From Acidobacteriota bacterium (GTDB taxonomy: Bacteria; Acidobacteriota; Thermoanaerobaculia; UBA5066; Gp7-AA6), in contig DAHUXD010000023.1 of assembly GCA_027307335.1 (NCBI GenBank), forward strand, positions 1 to 64,000: a stretch of DNA of 64,000 nucleotides. The letters run 5' to 3'. Positions 18,835-26,924 of this stretch are shown here, piece by piece. Every line of letters starts with the position of its first letter. Positions within the stretch are counted from its first letter, which is position 1. The position numbers and the translations under genes were made by a program. The notes under the pieces were generated by a model. That model was not told the DNA's origin, did no database searches, and was given only the letters and a program-made list of their open reading frames with translations.

Positions 18835-19518
18835 CTAAGCGGCCGAGACTCCGTGCGTCCCGTGCGGGCCCGTGCTCTGCAGCGCGCGGAAGAGGAGGTC
18901 CGCGCGGCGGCGGACGCCGTGCTTGACGAGGAGGTTCGACACGTGGAACTTGGCCGTTCGCACGGACATCTGGAGGCGGCGCGCGATCTCCTTGTTGGAG
19001 AGATTCTCGAGCACCGCCTCGAGGACCTGGCGCTCGCGGCGCGTGAGCCCCTCGAGTCCCGTGGCGTAGACCTTCAGCGGGACGGTGCACAGCGCCGCGT
19101 CGACGAACCGCGAGAGGAGCGAGCGTCCCACCCAGAGGCCTCCCGTGATCACGGTCTCGACCGCCTGAGGCAGGGCGCGCAGCGCCTCGGAGTAAGTGAG
19201 AAGTCCCTTGACCCCGAGCCGGAGCACGGCGAACGCCATCGGATCGTTGAAGCGCTCCGCGAGGACGATGATGCGGGCGGACGGCTGGCGCGCGTGGATG
19301 CCGGTGACGACGGATTCGGTGGCGGCGAGATGCTGATGCGCTTCGACGATCTGAACCGCCGCCCGGGGAACCGGGAGGTTCTCGAAGTTCGGGATCCGGT
19401 TGGCCTCGAGCCGCCGCGCCAGCAGCCGATACCCGTTATCGGAGATGAGCTGCTCGAACTGCGGGAGGACCAGCGGATGGCACCAGAACAAACCCACTCT
19501 CGACCGTTGGACCGCCAC
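18835..19518 (-). CDS. LuxR/NarL-type regulator with degenerate receiver
   Basis: About 227 residues. The C-terminal 65 residues are a LuxR-type helix-turn-helix (LTRRERQVLEAVLENLSNKE, then IARRLQMSVRTAKFHV). The N-terminal part has the size and secondary structure of a receiver but lacks the acidic pocket and the phospho-acceptor aspartate, so it is probably not phosphorylated. The start is uncertain: GTG 19518 is used; a TTG at 19557 is longer but abuts its only possible Shine-Dalgarno, and a GTG at about 19500 is shorter. It follows ilvE on the same strand 66 bases downstream. Confidence 0.8.
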   Translation of the reverse strand: MAVQRSRVGLFWCHPLVLPQFEQLISDNGYRLLARRLEANRIPNFENLPVPRAAVQIVEAHQHLAATESVVTGIHARQPSARIIVLAERFNDPMAFAVLRLGVKGLLTYSEALRALPQAVETVITGGLWVGRSLLSRFVDAALCTVPLKVYATGLEGLTRRERQVLEAVLENLSNKEIARRLQMSVRTAKFHVSNLLVKHGVRRRADLLFRALQSTGPHGTHGVSAA

Positions 19519-19584
19519 CTTGTTCGGAGGGTACCGGATTCTTCGCGGCCGGGGCAACCCCTAAAAATTTCGGGGTGAATTTTT

Positions 19585-20562
19585 TTACGGTTTAGAAGCG
19601 GCCCGCGCCGCGCGCGCCCTGTCCTCTCGCGGCGTCGCGTTCCCGTAGACCGGGTGACACCAGCGGCGATAGTCCGCGCGCGTGCCTCGGACCACCTCGA
19701 AGAAGAGCGGCCGGAGCGCCGAGACCACCGGTCCCATCCGTCCCGAGCCGATCGGCCGATGATCGACGCGGGTGACCGCGGCGATCTGCACGCCGGTGCC
19801 GCAGAGGAAGACCTCGTCGGCCAGGGTGATCTCGGTCCGGTCGATCGAGCGCTCGAGGACCGGCACCCCGAGCTCCTTCGACAGCAGCTCGATCACACTG
19901 CGCCGCGTGATGCCCTCGAGCACGTTGTCGCTGACGGGCGGAGTGATCGCCATTCCGCGGCGCACGAGGAAGAAGTTGGCGGCGGAGGCCTCCGACACGT
20001 GCCCGTCCTGGTTCAGCACGATGGCCTCGTCGAACCCCGCCCGCTGTGCATCCGTCTTCGCGAACGCCGAGTTGACGTAGGCGCCCGCGATCTTGCCGCG
20101 GGGCGGGATCATGGTGTCGTCGACGCGGCGCCACGACGAGACCGTCGCGTGCAGGCTCTCGTCGTTCTCGATGTAGCGGCCGTAGGGCATCGCGACGATC
20201 GAGACCTCGGGCGTCAGGTTGTGCAGGCGCACGCCGATCGACTCGTCCGCGTAGAACGCGAGCGGGCGGGCGTAGCAGTCCTCGCGGTAGAGCTCCGCGC
20301 GGAGGAGCTCGAGGAGCGCGTCGGTGAGCGTTTCGGGGGTGTGGGGGAGCGTCATGTCGAGGAGCCGCGCCGACTCGAGGAACCGCTCGAAGTGCTCGGC
20401 GGGGCGGAAGACGAAGAGCTCCGACTCCCTCGCGTTCCAGTACGCGCGGATCCCGGCGAAGCAGGCGGTGCCGTAGTTCAGGGCGTGCGTCAGGACCCCG
20501 ACGCGCGCCTCGTCGTACGGAACGACACGACCGCGGAAGAAAGCGTGCGCCGGCATCGTCAT
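19585..20562 (-). CDS. ilvE: Branched-chain amino acid aminotransferase
   Basis: PLP-dependent class IV aminotransferase of 325 residues that interconverts Ile, Leu and Val with their 2-oxo acids, using glutamate. Seen: FFRGRVVPYDEARVGVLTHA, LNYGTACFAGIRAYW, the PLP lysine Lys157 in PPRGKIAGAYVNS, FDEAIVLNQDGHVSEASAAN and the C-terminal GTGVQI phosphate-binding loop. ATG 20562 is preceded by AGGAGG at seven bases. It is divergently transcribed from a MocR-type regulator, and repeated AGTGGACT motifs lie directly upstream, so it is the likely target of that regulator. A longer reading frame upstream of the ATG is not coding. Confidence 0.93.
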   Translation of the reverse strand: MTMPAHAFFRGRVVPYDEARVGVLTHALNYGTACFAGIRAYWNARESELFVFRPAEHFERFLESARLLDMTLPHTPETLTDALLELLRAELYREDCYARPLAFYADESIGVRLHNLTPEVSIVAMPYGRYIENDESLHATVSSWRRVDDTMIPPRGKIAGAYVNSAFAKTDAQRAGFDEAIVLNQDGHVSEASAANFFLVRRGMAITPPVSDNVLEGITRRSVIELLSKELGVPVLERSIDRTEITLADEVFLCGTGVQIAAVTRVDHRPIGSGRMGPVVSALRPLFFEVVRGTRADYRRWCHPVYGNATPREDRARAARAASKP

Positions 20563-20593
20563 GGGAGGCCCTCCTCGTCGGTTCTCGTTGCGC

Positions 20594-20694
20594 CAGTCCA
20601 CTTCATCAGTCCACTTCCGATCTATGCTCCAATTGGCCATTAAGATGGACTTGCCCCCGTCGGGAATCAATAGCCACCTTCGGCCCAAGTGGAC
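20594..20694. promoter_or_regulatory. MocR/PdxR-type operator between ilvE and the MocR gene
   Basis: The 10-mer CAGTCCACTT occurs twice as a direct repeat at 20594-20603 and 20607-20616 (13-base period), and an inverted copy AAGTGGAC lies at 20687-20694. Two direct copies plus an inverted one, with an AAGTGGACT-like core, is the known arrangement for MocR-family (PdxR-type) regulators. The repeats lie 32-54 bases upstream of the ilvE start codon. Confidence 0.7.
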
Positions 20695-20727
20695 CGGGCC
20701 CTCTCGGCGCGAGCTTCTCATTCGGCG

Positions 20728-20781
20728 CCCGGCCCTCGCGTGGCTCGGCCCGGACGCCGACGCGGCGTTCCCTCGCCGCGC
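20728..20781 (+). repeat. Dispersed two-hairpin repeat, copy 2
   Basis: Contains GGCCCTCGCG, CTCGGCCC, GACGCGGCGTTC and CTCGCCGCG in the family order. It ends at the base before the MocR-gene ATG, so the start codon of that gene abuts the repeat. Confidence 0.85.
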
Positions 20782-22248
20782 ATGAAAGCCGCGATGGTCG
20801 CCGGGGTGCTCGGCCCGTGGTCCCAGGGGGAGGGGCCCATCTACCGGAAGCTCGCGCGCGCTCTCGCGGCCGCCATCGACCGCGGCGACCTCGAATCCGG
20901 CAGCCGCCTCCCGGCCGAACGGGTCCTCGCCGACACGCTGGCGGTGTCGCGCACGACGGTCGTCTCGGCCTACGAGGCGCTGCGGGCCGATGACCGCGTC
21001 GTCAGCCGGCGCGGCAGCGGCACGCGCGTGCGCGGCTCGGCGGCTCGCGGTCCCGGGCTGCGGTTGCGCGAGGACCCGAGCGGTTCCTTCCGCCGGCATC
21101 CGGTGTACCGCAGTCTGGTCGAGGGTCCCGGAGGCACGATCGAGTTCCTCGGCGCGCACCTGCCCGCGCCCGAGCTGCTGCCGCGCGAGCTCGCCCGGGT
21201 CGAGGAGAAGCAGATGCGTGCGCTCGCGGAGGGCCCCGGCTACCTCCCGATGGGCCTGCCGGCGCTGCGGCAGGCGATCGCCCGGCATCTGACGGGGTGG
21301 GGCGTGCCCACGACCGAGGAGCAGGTCCTGGTGACGCACGGCGCGCAGCAGGCGATCGGCCTCGCCGGCGCCCTCTTCCTCGAGCGCGGCGACACGGTCG
21401 TCGTCGAGGATCCGACGTACCTCGGCTCGATCGACATCTTCGCGGGTCTCGGCGCGCGTCTCGAGCCGGTGCCGGTCGCCGGCGACGCCGCGTGGGTGTC
21501 GCGCCTGAAGGCGACGCTCGCGCGCACGGCGCCTCGGCTCGTCTACCTCATGCCGACCTTTCACAATCCGACCGGCGCGGTCATGCCGGAGTCCGGCCGT
21601 CGCGCGCTCGCGCGCCTCGCCCGCGAGATGCGCGTCGCGATCGTCGAGGACAACACGCTCGCCGACCTGTCGCTGTCCGGGAAGGCGCCGCCGCCGATTG
21701 CGGCCTACGACGCCGGCGCGCCGATCCTGACGATCGGATCGCTCTCGAAGCTCTTCTGGGGAGGTCTCCGGATCGGCTGGATCCGCGGGCCCGAGGAGAT
21801 CCTCGCGCAGATCACGCGCCTGAAGATCATGGCCGACCTCGGCGGTTCGCTCGTCGGCCAGCTCGGTGCGGTGCGCCTGCTCGCCCGCGCGGACGCCGTG
21901 CGCGAATCCCGGCGCCGGGAGATGCGCGAGCGACTTGACCGCCTGACGCGGCTCCTCGCGGAGCACCTGCCGTCGTGGAAGTGGAAGGAGCCGGCCGGAG
22001 GGCTGTCGCTCTGGGTCGAGCTGCCGCATGGCGACGCGAACGCGTTCGCGCAGGTGGCCCTCCGCCACGGCGTCGCGGTCGTGCCGGGCACGCTCGCGTC
22101 GCCGATGGGCGGCTGCGCGGACCGGTTGAGGCTCCCGTTCGTGCTGGACGCCGGACCGATGCGCGAGGGCGTCGAGCGGCTCGCCCGCGCGTGGGCAGCC
22201 TACGCCGGTCGGGAGGCGCCCGGCCGTCCCGCGAAGGTCCTCGTCTAG
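20782..22248 (+). CDS. MocR-type regulator (GntR helix-turn-helix + aminotransferase fold)
   Basis: A 488-residue protein with a GntR winged helix (about 15-85; SGSRLPAERVLADTLAVSRT) and a fold-type I aminotransferase domain (about 110-470). The PLP-anchoring Lys323 is in IGSLSKLFWGG, and MPTFHNPTG and VEDNTLADL are typical. MocR proteins use PLP or an amino-acid-PLP adduct as effector. It faces ilvE across a region with MocR-type operators, so it probably controls branched-chain amino-acid metabolism or responds to PLP. The ATG directly follows a dispersed repeat and has no clear Shine-Dalgarno; ATG 20794 is an alternative. Confidence 0.9.
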   Translation: MKAAMVAGVLGPWSQGEGPIYRKLARALAAAIDRGDLESGSRLPAERVLADTLAVSRTTVVSAYEALRADDRVVSRRGSGTRVRGSAARGPGLRLREDPSGSFRRHPVYRSLVEGPGGTIEFLGAHLPAPELLPRELARVEEKQMRALAEGPGYLPMGLPALRQAIARHLTGWGVPTTEEQVLVTHGAQQAIGLAGALFLERGDTVVVEDPTYLGSIDIFAGLGARLEPVPVAGDAAWVSRLKATLARTAPRLVYLMPTFHNPTGAVMPESGRRALARLAREMRVAIVEDNTLADLSLSGKAPPPIAAYDAGAPILTIGSLSKLFWGGLRIGWIRGPEEILAQITRLKIMADLGGSLVGQLGAVRLLARADAVRESRRREMRERLDRLTRLLAEHLPSWKWKEPAGGLSLWVELPHGDANAFAQVALRHGVAVVPGTLASPMGGCADRLRLPFVLDAGPMREGVERLARAWAAYAGREAPGRPAKVLV

Positions 22249-22255
22249 GAGAGGC

Positions 22256-22609
22256 TCAGCCCGCCCGGACGCCGTCGGGCATCGGCCGCTCGGGCACCGC
22301 GAGGGCGGGCGCGATGCCGTCGGCGTAGCCGAGGTCGAAGAGCATGCCCTCCGAGGTCTCGCCCATCATCTTGCGCGGCTCCAGATTGACGACGAAGAGG
22401 GCCTGTCGGCCCACGAGCTCCTGCGGATTTGCGCGCTCCTGCTTCATGCCCGAGAGGATCCGGCGCTCGTGGTCGCCGAAGGAAACCGTCAGGCGCAGGA
22501 GCTTGTCGGATTTCGGCACGTCCTCGACCCGGACGATGGTGCCGGCGCGGACGTCGAGCGCCTCGAGCGCGGAGTAGGGGACGGGCGGTTTGACGGGCGC
22601 GGGTGTCAT
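22256..22609 (-). CDS. CsaA-like tRNA-binding domain protein
   Basis: A 117-residue single-domain protein with the EMAP-II/MetRS C-terminal tRNA-binding OB fold: LDVRAGTIVRVEDVPKSDKL, ILSGMKQ, VVNLEPRKMMGETSEGMLF. CsaA in Bacillus is a chaperone-like export factor; free-standing domains of this type bind tRNA. The motif set is complete and length is normal. Stops are eight bases from the convergent MocR gene. ATG 22609 is used; more upstream in-frame sequence overlaps the neighbour's terminator. Confidence 0.88.
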   Translation of the reverse strand: MTPAPVKPPVPYSALEALDVRAGTIVRVEDVPKSDKLLRLTVSFGDHERRILSGMKQERANPQELVGRQALFVVNLEPRKMMGETSEGMLFDLGYADGIAPALAVPERPMPDGVRAG

Positions 22610-22627
22610 GCGCGCGATTCTCTCGCG

Positions 22628-22658
22628 AAAAGAAAAGCCCCGGCACCAGCCGGGGCTT
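22628..22658 (-). terminator. Intrinsic terminator of the EXORDIUM-like gene
   Basis: On the minus strand AAGCCCCGGC-TGGT-GCCGGGGCTT followed by TTCTTTTC. It lies 22 bases after the stop of the gene at 22680-23555 and just before the CsaA-like start. Confidence 0.9.
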
Positions 22659-22679
22659 CGGTTCGCCGGAGACTTCGGG

Positions 22680-23555
22680 CTACTTGGTCTTGACGCAGCC
22701 CCGGTCGGCATTCGACCACTCGTACTGGTAGCCGAAGCCGGAGTCGGTGAACGGCGTGGGCGACCAGGCGCACTTGTCGTCGGCTTCGTTGCCCGACCGG
22801 TCGAACCAGGCGGTGCCATCAGGGTCGGTGGCCGCCTCGCGCGTCTCATGCGTCGAGAAGTGCTCGAAGTTCAGTGAGTCGCTCCAGCCGCTCGTCTGGC
22901 AGCCCGAGCAGGATGGGTACGGCATGGACGAGTACTTGATGTCCGCGCCCTGATAACTGAAGTTGCTGTGGTACGCGCAGAACTGGAGGTGCGGCCCACC
23001 GCACGACGTCGCGCTGCCGATCACCGCGTAGTGGTTGCTGGGGAGGAACACTTCGTAGACGGTGCTGGTGCTCGACGGGCATTGGGCCGTCGCGATGCAC
23101 TTGATGACCTCGTTCTGGATGTCGGTGTCCGACACGCCCGGATTCGCCGGCTCGCTCGTGTCGACCCAATTCTGGTTCGTGAGACCCACCGGGCTGGTCA
23201 CGCCGTACTGATGGATCGTGTTCCATTCGCCGGTCGAGCCGAATCCCGAAAAGAAGGCCATGACGTTGGACTTCACCGTCACGTGGGCCGGATCGGTGGT
23301 CCACTTCGCGCCCCAGAAGATCAGGAACACTTCTGGGTTCTGCATGATCGGTCCACCGTGATTAATCAGGTTCTGTGATCCCCGAGCCTGCGGGGCCGCC
23401 TGATTCGCCGGATGGTCCTTGTGCAGGAACAGCTGGATCACGTGACCGTTCTCGTCGACGATCCTGGGACTTTGACCGTTCGTGTCGGCGACCTCTTGCG
23501 ACCAGAGCGGAACCGACAACAGGAGGAGTACGGAAACGAGCGAGGCCCTTCTCAT
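22680..23555 (-). CDS. Secreted EXORDIUM/PHI-1-like protein
   Basis: A 291-residue protein with a signal peptide (1-20). The order of motifs - GGPIMQNPEVFLIFWG, CAYHSNF, MPYPSCSGC, a HETRE (HExxE) motif in STHETREAATDPDGTAWFD, and a C-terminal EWSNADRGC - resembles bacterial members of the plant EXORDIUM/phosphate-induced-1 family. The HExxE motif and nearby acidic residues suggest metal binding and perhaps a protease-like site, but no activity is established. Eight or more cysteines fit an extracellular disulfide-rich protein. AAAGGAG lies six bases before the ATG. Confidence 0.7.
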   Translation of the reverse strand: MRRASLVSVLLLLSVPLWSQEVADTNGQSPRIVDENGHVIQLFLHKDHPANQAAPQARGSQNLINHGGPIMQNPEVFLIFWGAKWTTDPAHVTVKSNVMAFFSGFGSTGEWNTIHQYGVTSPVGLTNQNWVDTSEPANPGVSDTDIQNEVIKCIATAQCPSSTSTVYEVFLPSNHYAVIGSATSCGGPHLQFCAYHSNFSYQGADIKYSSMPYPSCSGCQTSGWSDSLNFEHFSTHETREAATDPDGTAWFDRSGNEADDKCAWSPTPFTDSGFGYQYEWSNADRGCVKTK

Positions 23556-23629
23556 CGCGCGCTCCTTTCGGAAATGAGTGTGCGGCAATCCTATGGTCGG
23601 AGTGACCGGCGGTCAACCTGTCCGGCAGG

Positions 23630-25051
23630 TCAGCTCAGCGCCGCCGCCTCGGCGCGGATGTCCTCGAGCGCCATGTCGATCCGGTCGCGGTGCGTGCGGA
23701 AAGACAGCACGCAGATGCGGATCGCGAAGCGGCCGCGGAGCATCGTCCCGGTCATGTAGACGCGCTTCCGCCCGTTCACCCGATCGAGCAGCCTTCGATT
23801 GAGGTCATCGAGCCCCGCCGGATGGCACCCGGGCGGGGCGAGGCGGAACGCGACGATCGACAGCTGCGGCGCGGCGAGGATCTCGATGTCGCGAATCCGC
23901 GAGAGGCCGTCGGCCGCGTGGCGCGTCAGCGCGAGCTTCTCCTCGAGGTTCGCCCGAAACGGGCCGATCCCGTGCATCTTCAGCGGAAGCCAGACGCGCA
24001 GGCCGCGGAAGTCCCGGGAGAGCTCGGGGGAGAGCAGGTTGAAGTCGACGAGATCCGGCGCCTCCTGCATCGAGGGCAGGTATTCCGCGGTGAGCGCGTG
24101 CGCGCGCTTGAGCGCCTCGCCGTCGCGCACGAGGAGCGCGCCCGTGCCGTACGGGAGGAAGAGGCCCTTGTGCGGATCGAGGACCACCGAGTCCGACCGC
24201 TCGATGCCGGTCATGCGGCGGCGACCGTCCTCGGTCAGCAGGAAGAATCCGCCGTACGCCCCGTCGACGTGGAACCAGAGCCGCTCGCGCCGGCACAGAT
24301 CGGCGAGCGCGGCGAGGTCGTCCACCGCGCCCGTGTTGGTCGTGCCCGCGTTGCCCACCACGAAGAACGGCGTGCGCCCCGCTTCGCGGTCCTGGGCGAT
24401 CGCGCGCTCGAGCGCATCGAGCCGGATCCGGAACCTCTCGTCCGAGGGGATCCGCCGCACGCGGGCCGGCGGGAAGCCGGCGAGGAGCGCCGCCTTCTCG
24501 ATCGCGTGGTGGCCCTGGTCGGAGGCGTAGAGGACTCCGGAGAGGAAGTCCTCCGGCAGCCGGTCCCGGCGGGCGGCGACGACCGCCGAGAACGTCGCGA
24601 GAGACCCGCCCGTCGTGAGGATGCCGCGTGCGCCCGCGGGATAACCGACGATGTCGGCGAACCAGCGGACGACGTTCGTCTCGATCTGCGCGAGCCCGGG
24701 CGCCGCCGCGAAGACGCCGACGTAGCGATTCGTCGCGTCGGCGATGAAGTCCGCCACCGCCGAGTGCGGCAGGCCGCCGCCCGGGATGTACGCGAGGTAG
24801 CCGGGACCCGCGGTGTTGAAGCTCTTCGGAATGACGCGGTCGAAGAGAAGGTCGAGGAGCTCCTCGGCCGGCCGTCCCCGCTCCGGCATCGGCTCGGCGA
24901 GCGACCGCGCGAGCGCGACGCCGCCCTCCACGTCGGCGGACGGCTGCTCGGGCAGCGAAGCGACATGGGCCACCGCGCGGCGCGCGGCGGCGTCGATCAG
25001 CCGGCGGAAATCCTCCGGCGAGAGCTCGAGGCTGCGGTCTTCGGCGGTCAA
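23630..25051 (-). CDS. PLP-dependent amino-acid decarboxylase (group II, AADC-like)
   Basis: A 473-residue protein of the group II decarboxylase family (aromatic-L-amino-acid, tyrosine or glutamate decarboxylases). Seen: GYLAYIPGGG, LTTGGSLATFSAVVAAR, DQGHHAIEKAA, the aspartate in HVDGAYGGFF and the PLP-binding Lys295 in LDPHKGLFLPYG. The substrate cannot be set from sequence. The start is taken as TTG 25051, which overlaps the stop of the upstream channel gene (TTGA), indicating coupling; the open frame runs much further upstream as a shadow. Its amine product and a K+ channel in one operon could point to pH or stress response, which is speculation. Confidence 0.87.
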   Translation of the reverse strand: MTAEDRSLELSPEDFRRLIDAAARRAVAHVASLPEQPSADVEGGVALARSLAEPMPERGRPAEELLDLLFDRVIPKSFNTAGPGYLAYIPGGGLPHSAVADFIADATNRYVGVFAAAPGLAQIETNVVRWFADIVGYPAGARGILTTGGSLATFSAVVAARRDRLPEDFLSGVLYASDQGHHAIEKAALLAGFPPARVRRIPSDERFRIRLDALERAIAQDREAGRTPFFVVGNAGTTNTGAVDDLAALADLCRRERLWFHVDGAYGGFFLLTEDGRRRMTGIERSDSVVLDPHKGLFLPYGTGALLVRDGEALKRAHALTAEYLPSMQEAPDLVDFNLLSPELSRDFRGLRVWLPLKMHGIGPFRANLEEKLALTRHAADGLSRIRDIEILAAPQLSIVAFRLAPPGCHPAGLDDLNRRLLDRVNGRKRVYMTGTMLRGRFAIRICVLSFRTHRDRIDMALEDIRAEAAALS

Positions 25052-26157
25052 TGCCTCGGCGTCTCCGAAGTCACCAGCCAGTTCTCCCTGGGCGCCGCCG
25101 CCGGCATCCAGGGCGGCAGGTCCATGAGGAGGAGCGTCGAAAGCGACGCGACCATCGGCTCGTACATGGCACGGAGGTCCGCGAGCGCCGCCGCGCTCTC
25201 CGGGTCGGGGCGGAGGGCGATGCGGGCTTCGGCGAGGCGCTCCCGCAGCCGCGTCCGCGCCTCGGACGGCAGCCGGTCCGGCTCCGGCGCCCGCGGCTTC
25301 GTGTCGAAAACCCGGCACATGTCGGCGACCGCATGGCGCGCCATGGCGAAGGTCAGGCGCGCCTGGCGCCGGCAGTCGGTGTCCACCACGGAGAGGACGA
25401 GCGCGCAGGAGTCGAGCATCGCGGTCATGCCCGCGACCCAGGATTGGTTGTCGTGCTGCGACCGATAGAAGGCGAGGACCGGAAACGAAATGTGGCTCTC
25501 GAGGAGTTCCGCCGCCCAGCGCTCCCAGTCCCGCAGCAGGTCGACGAGGGCGTCGCTGCCGCCGTCGCCGAGGTGCCGCCGCAGGAGTTCCGCGGCGGTG
25601 GGCGGAGAGCCGGCGCGGGCGTCGAGCAGCGCGATCTGCGCCTCGCGCCGGGAAAAGGCCTGGGACACGACCGGCAGGTAGCTGATCACGAGCGCGACGA
25701 AGCCGAGACCGATGCCCGACTCGAAGACCGTCAGATACCGGCCCGCCGGAGAGTGCGGCACGACGTCGCCGAGTCCGAGCGTGAACAGCGTCGTGCCGCT
25801 CATGTAGAGGGTGGTGAAGAAGCTGTCGTGTCCGTCCGGCGCGGCCATGCGCGATCCGGTGCCCCAGTGCATCAGCGCAAAGGCGAAGATCATCGAGACC
25901 GCCCAGAGCGCCACGAGGAGCAGAAGCCAGAGCGGTCCATAGATGGTCAGAAAGTTCTCGCGGTGGTTGCCGCGCGCGATGCGTTTCGCGATCGAGCGCC
26001 AGGAGGGCCAGGTGAGTCGGTAGAAGAGGACCGTCAGCCGAAACCCCCGCGACACGCGGCGCGAGAGCACCATCGTCTCGAACGCGTCCCACAGGGTCGC
26101 GAGAAGGAGCAGCGCGCCCGCGGCGATGAAGGCGACCGAGATTTCGGCCCGGAGCAC
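25048..26157 (-). CDS. Two-TM potassium channel protein with helical C-terminus
   Basis: A 369-residue membrane protein. Hydrophobic helices lie at about 7-28, 75-95 and 140-160, with a pore loop carrying the selectivity-filter motif TLGLGD at residues 126-131 (K+ channels use T-x-G-Y/F/L-G-D). The cytoplasmic C-terminal half (about 170-369) is helical and unrelated to a known RCK/TrkA-N domain. The start is GTG 26157. It overlaps the decarboxylase gene by four bases. Confidence 0.82.
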   Translation of the reverse strand: MLRAEISVAFIAAGALLLLATLWDAFETMVLSRRVSRGFRLTVLFYRLTWPSWRSIAKRIARGNHRENFLTIYGPLWLLLLVALWAVSMIFAFALMHWGTGSRMAAPDGHDSFFTTLYMSGTTLFTLGLGDVVPHSPAGRYLTVFESGIGLGFVALVISYLPVVSQAFSRREAQIALLDARAGSPPTAAELLRRHLGDGGSDALVDLLRDWERWAAELLESHISFPVLAFYRSQHDNQSWVAGMTAMLDSCALVLSVVDTDCRRQARLTFAMARHAVADMCRVFDTKPRAPEPDRLPSEARTRLRERLAEARIALRPDPESAAALADLRAMYEPMVASLSTLLLMDLPPWMPAAAPRENWLVTSETPRH

Positions 26158-26182
26158 GGCCGCATTGAATCACTTCCTCCCC

Positions 26183-26207
26183 CGCGGCGAGGAAACGCCG
26201 CGTCGAG
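26183..26207 (-). repeat. Dispersed two-hairpin repeat, partial copy
   Basis: CGCGGCGAGGAAACGCCGCGTCG, the reverse complement of the second hairpin of the dispersed family; the first half is missing. The rest of the 255-base gap 26158-26412 shows only a TAGAAT hexamer at 26388-26393 upstream of the next gene. Confidence 0.65.
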
Positions 26208-26412
26208 GAGATCGCCCGGGAAAGAGGCCGCCGGCATTCCGAGGTGTCCGGCATCACCCGGGTCCCCGGGCGCGAGTGCCGCCGGCGGGAGACGGGCGAA
26301 CGGCTCGAAGGACTCGCCGACCCGCTCCCTCCGCTCGCGGGCCGGTCATCCGCCGCGCTCTTCCGCCTCCGGCCCGCGCCGCTGCGGTAGAATGACGTGA
26401 ACCCGCTGCACG

Positions 26413-26778
26413 ATGAGCGATCCGATCGGCTTCCGCGAGACGACGGCGGAGGCGGCCGCCTCCACGGCCTCTCCGCGCGAGGCCGTCGCGCTGCGCTTCG
26501 ATCCGTCGCGCCGCGTGACGCTCCGCTTCGAGCTCCAGCTCGGAGAGGATCCGCAGGCGCTCGAAGCGCTTCGTTATGCGCGGCGGGCGATGATCCGCGA
26601 GGAGCGGACCCGCGGCCTCGAGTGGGACGAGCCCTCGATCGAGGATCCCTCCCTGTCCCATCGCGAGCTGCGCTGGTTCGCGCTCGCCTCCCAGGCGGCC
26701 TGGTGTCGCGAGAAGGTCGTCGACCTCGTGGCCCGCGCCAACCTCGCCCTCGATGAGCTCCGCTCCGGACCGCGGTAG
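26413..26778 (+). CDS. Unknown 121-residue protein, paralogue 1
   Basis: Small soluble protein with no recognised family. It shares length (121) and the core LEALRYARRAM-x-REE-x-TRG with the next gene at 26925-27290, plus a similar C-terminal helix, so the two are tandem duplicates. No signal peptide or membrane helix. The N-terminus is Ala/Thr-rich and variable, the middle is basic and may be helical. TAGAAT lies 19 bases before the ATG and there is no good Shine-Dalgarno. Confidence 0.7.
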   Translation: MSDPIGFRETTAEAAASTASPREAVALRFDPSRRVTLRFELQLGEDPQALEALRYARRAMIREERTRGLEWDEPSIEDPSLSHRELRWFALASQAAWCREKVVDLVARANLALDELRSGPR

Positions 26779-26924
26779 TCCTTCCGGGGACACCGTTACT
26801 CCCGGTAACAGTTTGGAGTCCGGAGCGATCCGGCGGGTCCGCTCGCCGCGCCGCAAGCCGGCCTTCTCGAAGCACTTGTCCCGCTTCGCCCCGCGCGGCA
26901 CGCGGTTCGCTACTCCTTCGATGC

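Noticed and set aside
26397-26756. Alternative 119-codon frame starting at GTG 26397
   Set aside because: It overlaps paralogue 1 in another frame and lacks the similarity seen between the two 121-residue proteins.
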